Assembly: GCA_034401795.1 (NCBI GenBank)
Contig: CM067372.1
Coordinates: 38,414,494-38,478,493, forward strand
DNA from: Chaetoderma sp. LZ-2023a
Taxonomy: Eukaryota > Mollusca > Caudofoveata > Chaetodermatida > Chaetodermatidae
Direction of reading: 5' to 3'
DNA length: 64,000 bases
Shown here one piece after another: positions 10,501-21,480 of the stretch. The notes under the pieces were generated by a model. The model made no database searches. It saw nothing but the letters and a program-made list of their open reading frames with translations, and was not told where the DNA came from. The position numbers and the translations under genes were made by a program. Each line of letters starts with the position of its first letter. Positions within the stretch are counted from its first letter, which is position 1.

Positions 10501-12603
10501 TTAGCTATCATAATTCAAATTATCATGAGGATGACAGTGTCTTTCAGATCGTCTAACTATTGGAATTTCTGGAACAGTTTCAGCTGCTGCATCAGCATTA
10601 ATGCCATTACCATCAGTCTCATCCCGATAGGCATGTCTAGGTGACTTAACCTTTGATGGCATGGCTTTTGGCGATTTCACTTCTTGTGGTGTTACTGCCA
10701 ATCCATCACAAGGAAATAGTAATTTGCAGTCCAAAACTCTAGGTTTTCCTCTGCAATTCTCTGGCCTGGCTGTATAGACAGGGCTGTCATCGACCATCCA
10801 ACTAACGACAGCAATGGATATCTGAGCCTCTGTGGCCGACAAGGTTCACTCAGTCACCGCACCATCACTCTGTCACCCAGTTTCAGTTCACTACCTTTTT
10901 CGCTGTTTTACATCTATTTTTAGCTGCTATATCATATGCCTGGCACAGTGCATTGGTGAATTTCTCTACATACTACAGGTAAACCACTGTTTCAAGTTCC
11001 AAGTAAAATATTACGTCAATGGGCAGTCTTGGTCAGTGCACGTAATGTGGAGCAAAATGGTGAATAACCTGTTAAATCACCCCACGTGCAATTGTAAGCA
11101 TGCACAACCTTGGCAACACGATTCTTCCATTTACTTTTGAACCACTCTGGTAAACACGAGCATTGCTATCAAAGTATGATTAAACGTCCCAAGTTTCCTA
11201 TTCTTTTCTGGATGATATGGCGTAGTATGCATTTCGGATCCTTAACACAAATTTCTATGCCCCTGAACAATTCATTCTCAAATTCACCACCCTGATCATA
11301 GTGTAAACACTTTGGAAAACTAAACCTCAACACAAAAATCATTGAATATCTTTTCCGCTGCTGTTCGACCAGCAATTGACCTTTCAAAAGGAACAAAGTC
11401 AATATGTATTGGCTCAAATGGAACACTAGTCACACGATTTTGTATTGGAACATTGTTAGGAATTTGCGGTGATTTACTTTTGGCACGTTCACATTGCTAG
11501 GTTACATAATGTTCCATATCACTTTTTGAATGCAACCAGTAGAAGCGATGTCTAAGCACAGTCAGCACTCCACATGACCGTAATTGGCCTCATGTAACTC
11601 ATGAAACACTACTTTTGAAAACCTGTGGTAAAACAATTTGATAATCGTAAGTGTTGTCTGACGTTTGTGTTTTGCAATACAATAATCCATCTGAAGTAGA
11701 GGTAGGGTCTCTTGATTCATTGTTTCTTTCTTCCTCTGATGGCCCAATCTCCTTTCTGACAATATAGGGCTCTGGCAATACATGGATCTCCATCTTGAGC
11801 AATTCTCAGCCCTTCATGGTATACTGGTGTAAGCCTGTGCCAATGAACTTTTGTTCCATTTTCTCGTAGTCTGACATTAACTGACAACAATTTAATCTTA
11901 TCAAGTGATATAACTTTGCAATATTGGGCTTTCCTAGTGTCTATTCATTGGCATCCTGGATAAAGCATCTGCATCGCCATCAATCATTTAAAATTGGAAA
12001 GCTCAGCCACCATCTCTGCCTTGTAGCATCAAGTTTTGTTGCTGTTGTTATATAGGTTAGCGGATTGCTATCACTGTATCAAAGAATTTTACATAATATA
12101 ATTAGTCAGATTTCTGTTATTGCCCACTTGCGTGCCAAACCTTTGAGAATGTTAATGATAATTCTGCTCAGCGGGACTCAGTGTTCTAGATCCATATGAG
12201 ATAACTATACTACTCTTAAAGTACTGTTTGATGTCCTTTCTTGATGCGCTTCTTCCATGACTTTTCGTGATGCTTTCCATTTGGAACTGCACTTGATTTG
12301 TCTAATTTTAATAGATCATACAAAGGTTTTGCAATGTGGGAGAAATCTAATGTATTTGCGATAATAGCCCAGACATCCCATTATTTGATGGAGATCACCA
12401 ACTGTCTTTGAAAAATTATCCTTAAGGGATTGCATGGCTATAGAATCTGCATGAACCATTCGAATAGTATCCACTGACACAAGGTGTCCCAGACATTTGA
12501 TCTCCTTTTGGAATACCTTACATATAGCTGGGTTTAGCTTAATATCACACAGTTTAAGCCTCTGTAAAACCATGCACAATACTTTCAAGAGCACATCAAA
12601 CAT
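10501..12603 (-). pseudogene. decayed Gypsy/Ty3 pol fragment (RT end, RNase H, integrase)
   Basis: Reading the - strand from 12603, the C-terminal part of a Gypsy reverse transcriptase is clear (KLNPAICKVFQKEIKCLGHL, then GYYRKYIRF). Next come a decayed connection/RNase H stretch ending DGDADALSRMP near 11950 and an integrase zinc-binding remnant (FHELHEANYGHVEC, 11570-11610). The integrase core then shows the second acidic residue in context (KCLHYDQGGEFENELF, about 11290). A post-integrase basic tail follows (RVLDCKLLFPCDGL, 10690-10750). Frameshifts and stops separate every domain. No RT catalytic YxDD remains, because the fragment starts downstream of it. No LTRs were recognised. It is an old, truncated element unrelated in sequence detail to the larger Gypsy at 33-39 kb. 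Confidence 0.75.
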
Positions 12604-12959
12604 TTTTATTGAAACATGATAGTATTATCCAAGTATGGACAGAGATTAAAATAAGGGGCGTATGGGCATTTTTGGACTTTGAAAAGGCACAGAAACATCC
12701 ATTTCATCACTGTGGTTTGCCAAATAAAATTCGAAATTGGTCACCGACGTCATACTTTTATGGCTTCGATGTCATATCTTTATCCCGACTTTAGATGTGT
12801 AACACATTCAGCCAAGCTCTTAATTTTACAAGTTTCTTGCTTCCGACTAGTCCAGATACACGGGGCCTGTCAAATCAGCTGTTTTAGCGAAAATGTATCA
12901 GCCTGCTTCTTAGAATGGTTCCTTGTCTCATTTATTAGGACTGTCAATTAGAGTTACAT
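12604..12959. other. unassigned junction DNA
   Basis: Between the Gypsy fragment and DIRS copy A. The forward ORFs here have no recognisable content. Confidence 0.4.
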
Positions 12960-14153
12960 AAAGCAAGCGATAGCAGTGATTGACAGCGTTCACAGCTGCC
13001 CTCACTCCCTCATCACAAAGGGAAAGTGCTTGGCTCTTGCCCACAAGTGCCTGAGCGGGACTACCTGCTCCCTCACTCTGGACGCCAAGAACCCAATGGT
13101 CATCCTCAGTGATCGTACTCCTGCCCACCCCCTGGGGATAGCACACCTTGCCCGCACATTCCTAGAGGCCGCAGGGAGCTGACTCTTTGTCATGAGTTGC
13201 TTGGCATATATCGCCTCAAGCAACTCCTTGAACTTTGAATCCAGTCCAAGCCAGAGTATCGGACCAGTCAACTTCTGAGGAAGACACCCCCATGAACACA
13301 TCACCCGTTGATGCGTTCACTGGGCTATCAGCAGCGGCCTCCCAGCAAGGAGCCACTGCTGGATAGCCAACAACACCAGTACCGTGCGGTTCCGCCTCCA
13401 CCCCATGAAACACACTATTTCATGGAGCAGACCCGCACGGAAAACCATGCAGACCCGTAGCGGTTACAGAACCGTGGCCATACACTGGCGCCAATGCCAC
13501 CCCGTAAACCAACCAGCACTTGACGGGTACCCGATACCGGTGTGGCCTCAACCACGGGTGGAGAGGCTGCCATGGTTTGCACTAAGCCAGACAAACGGAG
13601 GACGGTTCTGTCCAGGACGGAATCGACCTCCGTGCACTCCACCCGCGGCTCCCATGCCCGACGGCCCAGCTACCACTACTGGACCACCCGGAGGTGGCCG
13701 CAGAGAAGCAGTACCTGCCAGACCGGAGCCCGACAGGACCTCCAGGGAGCCATACAAGAACAGGGTCTGTACCGGACACGGAGAGGTTGCACCACAATCT
13801 TTGGTATCAGAGACGCCACCAGCTTGGGTAGGACGCTATGCAAGAAGCTTTGCATATCGGGCTCAAACCACATTGGGGGTGTCATCTCCGAACCCTCAAA
13901 CTGCGGACGAGGAGCGATCCCCAGGGTCCGAAATGGACGCTCTTCGATTTCTTTTCGGGTCGCCTGACCCCACATCAGACCCCAGCAAGTCCTTCTGGGC
14001 AAGGAACTCGACCAACAATTTAACAGGCCACACTGCACAGACACTACACCTATTGTCAACGTTACACTTGGCACACCGATAACAGACATGGTCCTTGAAT
14101 GCGACCTTTACAAATTTATGACACTCCGGACATGATGGCGGGGTAGGCTTGGC
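12960..14153 (-). pseudogene. DIRS copy A gag exon 2, truncated
   Basis: Starts at GCCAAGCC immediately after a tgcttgttttcag acceptor. The first 50 residues form a Cys/His-rich module: CPEC, CYRC, C, CSVC ligands spaced as in copies B and C. A Pro/Gly/Ser-rich gag body with low complexity follows. Later frames are broken (pieces read in different frames from 13415 to 13757), and the ORF ends where homology stops near 12960. DIRS gag packages element RNA. The forward 232-residue ORF over this stretch is a shadow. Confidence 0.65.
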
Positions 14154-14727
14154 CTGAAAACAAGCACAAAACCTAAATAAGCAAGCGGAACGAAACAGGA
14201 ATGGAAGGAAGATAAATAATTTTCAAATATATTGACAATAAATTATAAGTTAACCCTTAGAAACCCAACACCCGTAACGTTACATCCAAGATCGTGTAAG
14301 CTGGCGACAAGAATGAGAGCGGGCCAATAAAACACCCTTAAATTGATCCTGCAGGATGTATAAAATGGAACCAGGAACCGCATTGGATACATTCGTGGTA
14401 TATTTAAGAATTAATTTCAAAATTATACTACTCAAACGAACGCCAAACGATACGAGAAGGAACAACAAAATGAATTAACACTACTGCTGTAGAACACGGT
14501 AAAGCCACAGAACACACATCTTAATCAAGAATTTTGAAATCATCGATCAATGCAAACAGATCGTGATTACACGCAAAACCTGACATAATTCTATAGTTTC
14601 TGGTACAAAAACGCACACAGCTACCAAGAATAAGATGCGCGAATTAATGAGAAATTTCCTTCACCAAACAATCCAAGCAATGAAAGGGTGTGACTTCACC
14701 CGCTCGGACCACATGGTTGAACGACGT

Positions 14728-17354
14728 ATATATAGGATGTATATATAGATCACCCAACTGCAACCTTCAAAACCCTAAAAATTAACTGACCTGCTAATCA
14801 ATGTATCAGGTCTCAAACCTAGTCACCTTCTTATAATGGGTGATTTTAATTGTAATGAAATTAACTGGATAAATGACATCTCACCCGCCAATCCCGAAAG
14901 CCCTGCTAATATATTTATCGAGGCGCTAAGGGACTTATACTGGCATCAACATACATGTGAACCGACTCATTTTAGGGGAAATCAAAAAACAAAATATCCT
15001 AGACCTAATTATTACAAATGAGAAAAACATGGTAAATGATTTATCTTCTGGTGTACCAATTGGTAAGAGCCATCATGCAACATTAACATTTACATTCTCA
15101 TGCTACGTAAATGTATCTCCAACCATGTCACATTATATACTATGTAAGGGAGATTATGACAATATGCGCAGATGCCAAATCTATAGACTGGGATTCAAAA
15201 TTTATTGGGGACATAGAACATGACTGGTCGGAGATAATGAGGGAAATAAATCGATTAACTGATGAATACATACCAAAATCTAGACCTCAATATAAGCAGT
15301 AAAAATTATTATACTTAACCAATCGGGTTTTCGAAAAATTAAGAACCAAGAAACAGGCATTTCAAAAATGGAGAAATTCTCATGGTAGCAGTGACTACAA
15401 AAATTATGCTAAAGCGAGAAACAAGGCCAAAAACGAATGTCGAATAGCTGAAAGAGATTTTGAACGTAAACTAGCAAATGAGGCAAAGTCAAATCCTAAA
15501 GCATTTTTCAAATATACACAAAGCAAAATAAAAACTCGAAACACAATTTATGACCTCAAGTCCGATGGCACACTAACCACAACTGACGGGGAAAAGGAAG
15601 ATGCATTAAATACATATTTTGCATCTGTCTTTACAGATGACGATAGCAGTCAGTTGTCTAGTTTCAACAGTAGACATTTCACTGCTCCATTACATCATAT
15701 CGAGGTCACTGGTGACATGATAATTTAAAAAATCGATAATCTAAAAACTAACAAGTCTGCAGGTCCTGATGGAATCTATACCCGTGTTTCAAAGGAACTC
15801 AAACTTGAAATTGTCTGCCCATTATCACATCTTTTCTCTAGTTCATTGAGAGAGGGTAAGCTACCTCAAATCTGGAAATTAGGTCATGTATCTCCACTTT
15901 TCAAAAAGGGAAACAAACATTTGGTTAATAACTATCGCCCTATAAGCCTTACCTCCATAATCTGTAAACTCATTGAGTCCATTATAAAAGACTATATTGT
16001 AAGCCATCTTGAACAAAACGCCATAATTGTACCAAGTCAACACGGATTTATTAAAGGGCGTTCTTGTGTCACACAGCTAACTGAAGTCTTAGATATATGG
16101 TCAAATGCAATCGATCACAGCAGCTCTATCGATGCTCTATATCTAGACTTTGCTAAGGCATTTGACTCTGTACCACACAAATGACTTCCTCTTAAACTAG
16201 AAAAATATGGTATCCATTGTAACCTACTAAAATGGATTAAGGATTTTCTTACTAACAGAGGCCAACAGGTTGTCGTGAATGGATGCAAATCAGTTCAAAC
16301 TCCTGTCATTAGCGGTGTGCCCCAAGGTAGTGTATTAGGACCACTCCTTTTCATCTGTTACATAAACGACCTTCCTGATGTAATTAAGCGCTCTACAATT
16401 ACCATGTTTGCTGACGATACAAAAATCTACAAAGAAATTAAATCATCAAATGATGCAATAGAACTATAAGATGACTTAAATAGCATAATGAAATGGTCTT
16501 CTATCTGGCAAATCAAATTCAATGCTGACAAATGCTGTGCTATGCATCTAGGTACAGCTAATATTAAACATTCATACTTCATGAACTCTCTTGATACAAA
16601 TATTAAGCTGATAGAAACAACGGTCGTAAAGGATTTAGGTCTGAATGTAGACAACCAACTAAAATTTAGCATCCATTGTCAAATCCAAGTATCAAAAGCT
16701 AATAAGATTTTGGGACTGATAAGAAGGTCTCTCACCCATTTAGACTCTTCAACTCTAGTAAGGCTATACACTTCGCTAGTTAGACCTATATTTGAATACG
16801 GGAGAGGTCCATGTTAAAAAAGACAGTCTAACACTAGAAAATGTGCAGCGAAGAGCAACTAAAATGATACCCTCAATAAGAAATTATACTTATTTAGACT
16901 GGTTAAAATATCTGAATCTACCTTCTCTCTACTACCGTCGATCACGTGGGGATATGATTCAAACTTACAAATACATTCATGGACTTTATCTTTATCGTGT
17001 TCAGTGCCCATTCTTGGAGATAGACAAACAAAGCATCACTCGGGGACATAATTTTAAACTCACTAAGAGCCGAAGTAACAAACTAATTAGGCAAAACCTT
17101 TTTGCAAACCGAATTACAAATAGTTGGAATAGCTTACCAAATGAAGTAGTTAGTGCCGTAAGCCTAAATATCTTCAAAAATAAACTAGATTTATTTTGGT
17201 CAGATTTTTTGTATACGCAAGAGCCAGTACACAATCAATATCTTTCCTTTACCTCGAAACAAATTAACTAAGTAATAGGCATAATGTAGTCGCCATCTAT
17301 CTACGGGCATTTTGCCTATAAGGGTAGTATATGATAAATTAAGTTAAGTTAAGT
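14728..17354 (+). mobile_element. CR1/Jockey-like LINE, 5'-truncated, inside DIRS copy A
   Basis: Interrupts DIRS sequence that is continuous in copies B and C (acgacgt|cagccgat). The left DIRS flank ends near 14727 and the right flank resumes at agccgatttt near 17356. The 3' end is a short tandem repeat (ttaagttaagttaagtaag, 17337-17355), typical of CR1/L2-type elements, not poly(A). No clear target duplication is visible. Confidence 0.7.
14800..17271 (+). pseudogene. LINE endonuclease-reverse transcriptase, broken
   Basis: Starts inside the AP-endonuclease domain (IMGDFNCNEINW at about 14833). RT follows with AGPDGI (about 15760), LFKKGNKHLVNNYRPISLTS (15900-15955), LYLDFAKAFDSVPHK (16140-16184, first catalytic Asp), GVPQGSVLGPLLF (about 16313), and FADDTKIYKEI (about 16408, catalytic FADD). 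A C-terminal thumb-like region runs to 17271. At least four frame changes or stops (around 15021, 15300, 16184, 16469) make it inactive. The FADD box and the absence of RNase H fit the CR1/Jockey group. Confidence 0.8.
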
Positions 17355-17572
17355 AAGCCGATTTTAGTGTTAAAAACCTGTAGACAAACGCCCAAGTTTC
17401 ATATTACTGCACGATCGCCGTTGGGATTAAAGGAAATTAAATCTTATCTGGCATATTTCGTTGTAACTACACATCCCAGTTCCGGGGTTAGAAAATGCGA
17501 CATGCAACACAGACGAAATTTCAGAGACATAAGTCTCCATATAACTATAGAAATAAAATGAAAGAGTACGAC

Positions 17573-17596
17573 CTGAGGTTCAGTAGCTCCTTCCAT
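17573..17596 (-). CDS. DIRS copy A gag exon 1 (8 codons)
   Basis: ATG followed by seven codons reading EGATEPQ, ending CAG at 17573 and followed on the - strand by gtcgta (5' splice site). The same exon is at 52087-52113 (copy B) and 57042-57065 (copy C). Its phase 0 end joins the GCC at 14153. Inferred from conservation among the three copies. Confidence 0.6.
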
Positions 17597-17689
17597 AGAT
17601 AATCCAGTTAATCCAGTAATAAGAAATCAGCTGAAAGCACAGGGGAAAACACAAAGAAAACTCTAAGATTTCTCCAAGACAAAAAAGCT

Positions 17690-17874
17690 TGTATTCTCTT
17701 GTAGCTATGCAAACAAGAATGGGTGGCTCTGGCAGGCGGGTACCCGGTTGTTGGGAACTAGGTACCAGGTTCCAGGAGCTGGTAGAGCTTTCTAAATCTA
17801 GATTCCTAGAGCACAGCTATCAGGGTAGCTGTATTATCACTAAGTAATGTAATGGTAAGTATTGATCGAAGGAG
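17690..17874. repeat. DIRS copy A right terminal repeat
   Basis: gctatgcaaacaagaatg ... ggtacccggtt ... gagctggtagagctttctaaatctag ... aatggtaagtattgatcgaaggag matches the right ends of the other copies and is the complement of the left ends at 39868 and 41374. Confidence 0.75.
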
Positions 17875-19679
17875 AAATGAGCATTGCACAACGTTGGGTA
17901 TCTGGCTTCTTGATTTTCTAAAGTCAATAGCTGTCGTAGCTGTCATGCGCACATCTGTATTTGTTGTTCAGTGTTCCAAGCAGCTCAGAAAACCAAACCA
18001 ACTCTCCATCTTCATTTCTGGGGATGAATCCCACAAAAATGTGCTTACTAGTGTCCGTTTCATACCTCATGGTGCTTTGTAAATAGTTAAAGTGAGTTCC
18101 TGATCATAGAAGATGGAAAGCATATCCACGGCCAGTGTCACTTTCAGATCTGTCTACACTTTCGGCATCAACTTGGTGTGGTATTTGCACTGGCATACTA
18201 TTGAATTGTACGGTGAAGTCGCTGAAATTTTCCATGTCTCTATCCATGTATTCTCTGTGTGCGTGCATGAGTGCATGGAAGCTGGTCTGGTAGGCTTGGG
18301 CTTAAGGGTGTTACTGGCGTATTTGAGGTATCCATCCATGCGTCCTAGTGTAGTGTGCAGAACGGATGTGTGTGCAACAAACGTGTATAGTGCAGGTTTT
18401 CATAAGCGCTGGTCATAGATGCAAATGTGGTGGTGTGTATTTGTGCATAGACTTGTGTATTTTGTTGTGAGAAATAACTATGCTGTGTTGCACCGAGTGC
18501 GAGACACTCACCCCACCCCCCACCCCAACCCCCTCTTACATTCAGCGGTTCCTTATTTACTTACAATGGAAAGGGGGCAAGGAGGCCCAAAACATCAAAT
18601 TCTTCCCTTGAATCTTTACCATAGGTGCAACACTGCTATGTCCTACGAGAAAAGAAACTCATCATTATTAAATAAGATTTTAGAAGTGTTATCAATCTTT
18701 CTTAGTGCTGATTTCTGGCGTTTATGGTACAGCTTATTTATATTCCTGAACAATATTTTCTAATTTCTAAAAGGGCTAACGCTCTTGGCCTGCACACGTT
18801 AGTAGGGAATAGTCTGACAAAAAAGATCTTCTAACAGCTATAATGGTTACTTAAATTTTTAAGTGCCACACGTATCTGTTCGAACTGCATGGACGATTTG
18901 TATCATATTTGACTATGTTCTACAAAGCGTTGGCTTGCAGGGTTAGGGTTGCAAAAACATGGAAACTTTTTCCTGGGGAATTTTGGAAAGTTTCCATGGA
19001 AAATTTCGGGAATTTTCAGGTGGGAATTTTGGGAATATTGTGGAATTTTCATTGTGCATAATTATTCATGTAAAGATTGGCATTTTATTTAAATAACAAT
19101 GTGAAATAAGAATTTTGATTTGCTGAGAACTCATCTGTTTTGCTTTTTGTCAAGATAATCACATGGTAAGATACATTAATATCATTTTATTTAACTTAAT
19201 AAATGTATAATTATGTTAAAACTAATATAAATCTGTTATTAGAGAGATTGGTCCCACACAAAGTATATCCCATACTGATTGACGACGTGGCAAACACGAA
19301 GGCTTCCCACGAACAAGTGCGCACGGAATATCTACACATAAGGCCTGTGAGCCATAAATGAGAAATTGTTTTAGTAACTGCAGCTCCTTATAAAGGATTC
19401 CAGAGGGATTATGTCTGCTCAAAACTCAAAACGATTTTCAGAATTGTACCTTGGTTTAAAATGGTCGCATGCGCTCTACGGAATCGGTATCAGGCCTGCC
19501 AGTGTAGCTTGAGACGCAGTCCGTGTTCTGCACCGGACTCTCTTGGCCACGCTGTTTATAAAAATACAACCATTTTCCTACTAAACGTTGAATCTTTGGT
19601 AAAATATTTATGTTTATGTCCAGTTATGCTTTGTTTGAAAGCGTGATAATTATTACATAATTAATTCGAATCTGTGAAT
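17875..19679. other. unassigned DNA with a GGGAATTTT-rich patch
   Basis: No supported gene. At 18955-19055 there are degenerate repeats of ggaaactttcc / gggaatttt type. Short forward ORFs at 17852-18763 show no family features. Confidence 0.4.
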
Positions 19680-20223
19680 AGGGGCCATGGGAAGATTGTC
19701 AGGACCTTTTAATTCATCCGCTAGGTTTGCGGCAGCAGGTTTTGGCAGCTTCAAATGAGACTGGGCATGCCCTGCGTTACAGTGCAGAATCGGTTCAAGT
19801 GATGTTTTTGCATACTGTCTACACAGGGTTCATGGATGAGAGCATAAGGCAGCAGATGAAGTCGTCTCTGTAAAATGAGAGCAACACTGATGAGCAGTTG
19901 ATTCAGAAAGTCAATGCAATTTCACACCAAGAGAATGAGCAGGTGAAGAAGATGAAGACCAGTAAAGGAAAGGCAGTAGTTTCACAAGTTGATTCTGAAA
20001 TTGCAAAGGAAGCAGAGCAGAATTAAATGAAATTCAAAGATGTATATATGTACACTTGTAAATTATACATACCACAGCAACCCTATAATACAAATAGTAA
20101 AATAAAGGGGGAAAAATCAAATTAGAAACTCAACCATTAGTCACACATTACCCAACCAGCCGCAGCAATGTGAGAAAAATCTAGATTGCCAATAGGCCCA
20201 GCAGGGCCTCCAACGTCGCAACA

Positions 20224-20277
<54 letters not shown>

Positions 20278-20990
20278 TAAATTTTACTGAGCAGCGTGAT
20301 GCAGATCAGCATCAGAGAGCTGAATTGAGAAGAGACGTTTGCGAGTTGAAGGAGTTGGTTTTGAGGACTGTTCCTCGGACTGAAGCCGAGCCAAGAAGAC
20401 CCCAGCCATATTGATGCCCTATTGATCAAATCCACAGCAGACACAGCGACCAAATGCAGGTTTTTCTGCTTACAAGGAGAAGGTCTCATCACATCAATGC
20501 ACACACTAGGTCTTGTGGTAGTAATGAGCATTTCAAGGCAGGGTGTCGCCAGAGATGGCAATGTAGGGCACAAAGCAGTGTATCCATGAAAGAGTTGCGA
20601 GGTATGGTGTACCAGCTATCATCAAAGCAAGGGAGTTACATGGTTAAGTTAATAGGCGAAAGGTGTGTCCTGAACTGCTCACTTGGCTGGATTCCAGGTG
20701 TTTTAATGCATAGGAAATTCAGAAGTCACAAGGTTAAGCAATTAGATGAGGTAATAGATAGCGAGTTAACTATACAGTCAGCATATGGGTCGCCAATAAA
20801 GAGGGTCTCCTGGTTCCATTCTTGGTTTGTGATCATCCTGAAGTCATGTAGCCTATCATCGGGTATAATGTTGTTCAGCATTGGTCCAACGAGTCTCTAG
20901 AAGATGTTCAGATGTTTGCAATCCCAAGAGTACAGTCCAGAGAAGTCAAGGCGATTGTTAACCTTATTCGGCATGGACAGGATTATCTTG
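19680..20990 (+). pseudogene. Gypsy-type gag/protease fragment
   Basis: Forward reading gives a helical gag-like stretch (VQVMFLHTVYTGFMDESIR near 19798, then lysine-rich EQVKKMKTSKGKA). A decayed CCHC knuckle follows at about 20510-20553 (SCGSNEHFKAGC, first Cys lost). A retropepsin-like C-terminal segment lies near 20815-20900 (FLVCDHPE, then IIGYNV). Several stops interrupt it, and a GAT microsatellite (20226-20276) is inserted or expanded in the middle. It is transposon debris, not a host gene. Confidence 0.5.
20226..20276 (+). repeat. (GAT)n microsatellite
   Basis: About 17 GAT units. Read on the reverse strand it gives a poly-Ser ORF. Confidence 0.95.
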
Positions 20991-21480
20991 GGCCTGTAAA
21001 GGGTGGCAGACAAGATGTCATCATACCAAGTGGTGAGTGTGTACCTATTAAGTGCACAGCCCATCCGTATATATGAAATGAGTATTCTTAGTTGCCGAAT
21101 ATATTCTCATTTTTTTTAATTGGATGATTTCAAAGGTACCTGGATATTTGACATACCTGACAAATTAGGGGTATGGGAAATTCAAAGTCAGACCCCTCTC
21201 TTATTTATACACCCCGCCTTACCCAAGACCTGTCATACTAAAGGTAATGAAGGCCTCTTTCGGCTGATACCAAGCAGAGAACCCACGTCTGTTGTGTTGT
21301 GTAGATTATTGTAGAAAACAGATGGGGCGTGGTAATTTTCGAAAAAGCTATTCAAAGAAAATGTTTTTGTGACTCAGTTTACCTTCTAAATTAAAAAAAT
21401 GTTTCTAATTCCAGTCATTATATAATTTTAATGCATTGTATATTGCAACTAAACACTTTCTCTAAAGTAGTTTTCTTTTT
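20991..21480. other. unassigned DNA
   Basis: No recognised gene or repeat. Confidence 0.4.

Larger units (their letters stand above)
12960..17874 (-). mobile_element. DIRS retrotransposon copy A, truncated (gag and leader), with nested LINE
   Basis: Homologous to the 5' half of the DIRS copies at 41-57 kb. It keeps the right terminus (attgatcgaaggag, ending near 17874), the leader, the tiny exon 17573-17596, the intron and gag down to about 12960. RT/RNase H and recombinase are missing. A CR1/Jockey-like LINE occupies about 14728-17354 inside the intron. The copy differs from the others in about every tenth base, so it is an old insertion. Confidence 0.8.

Noticed and set aside
13384..14082. 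232-codon forward ORF
   Set aside because: Antisense shadow of the GC-rich DIRS gag on the - strand. The same holds for 50513-51217 and 55462-56087.
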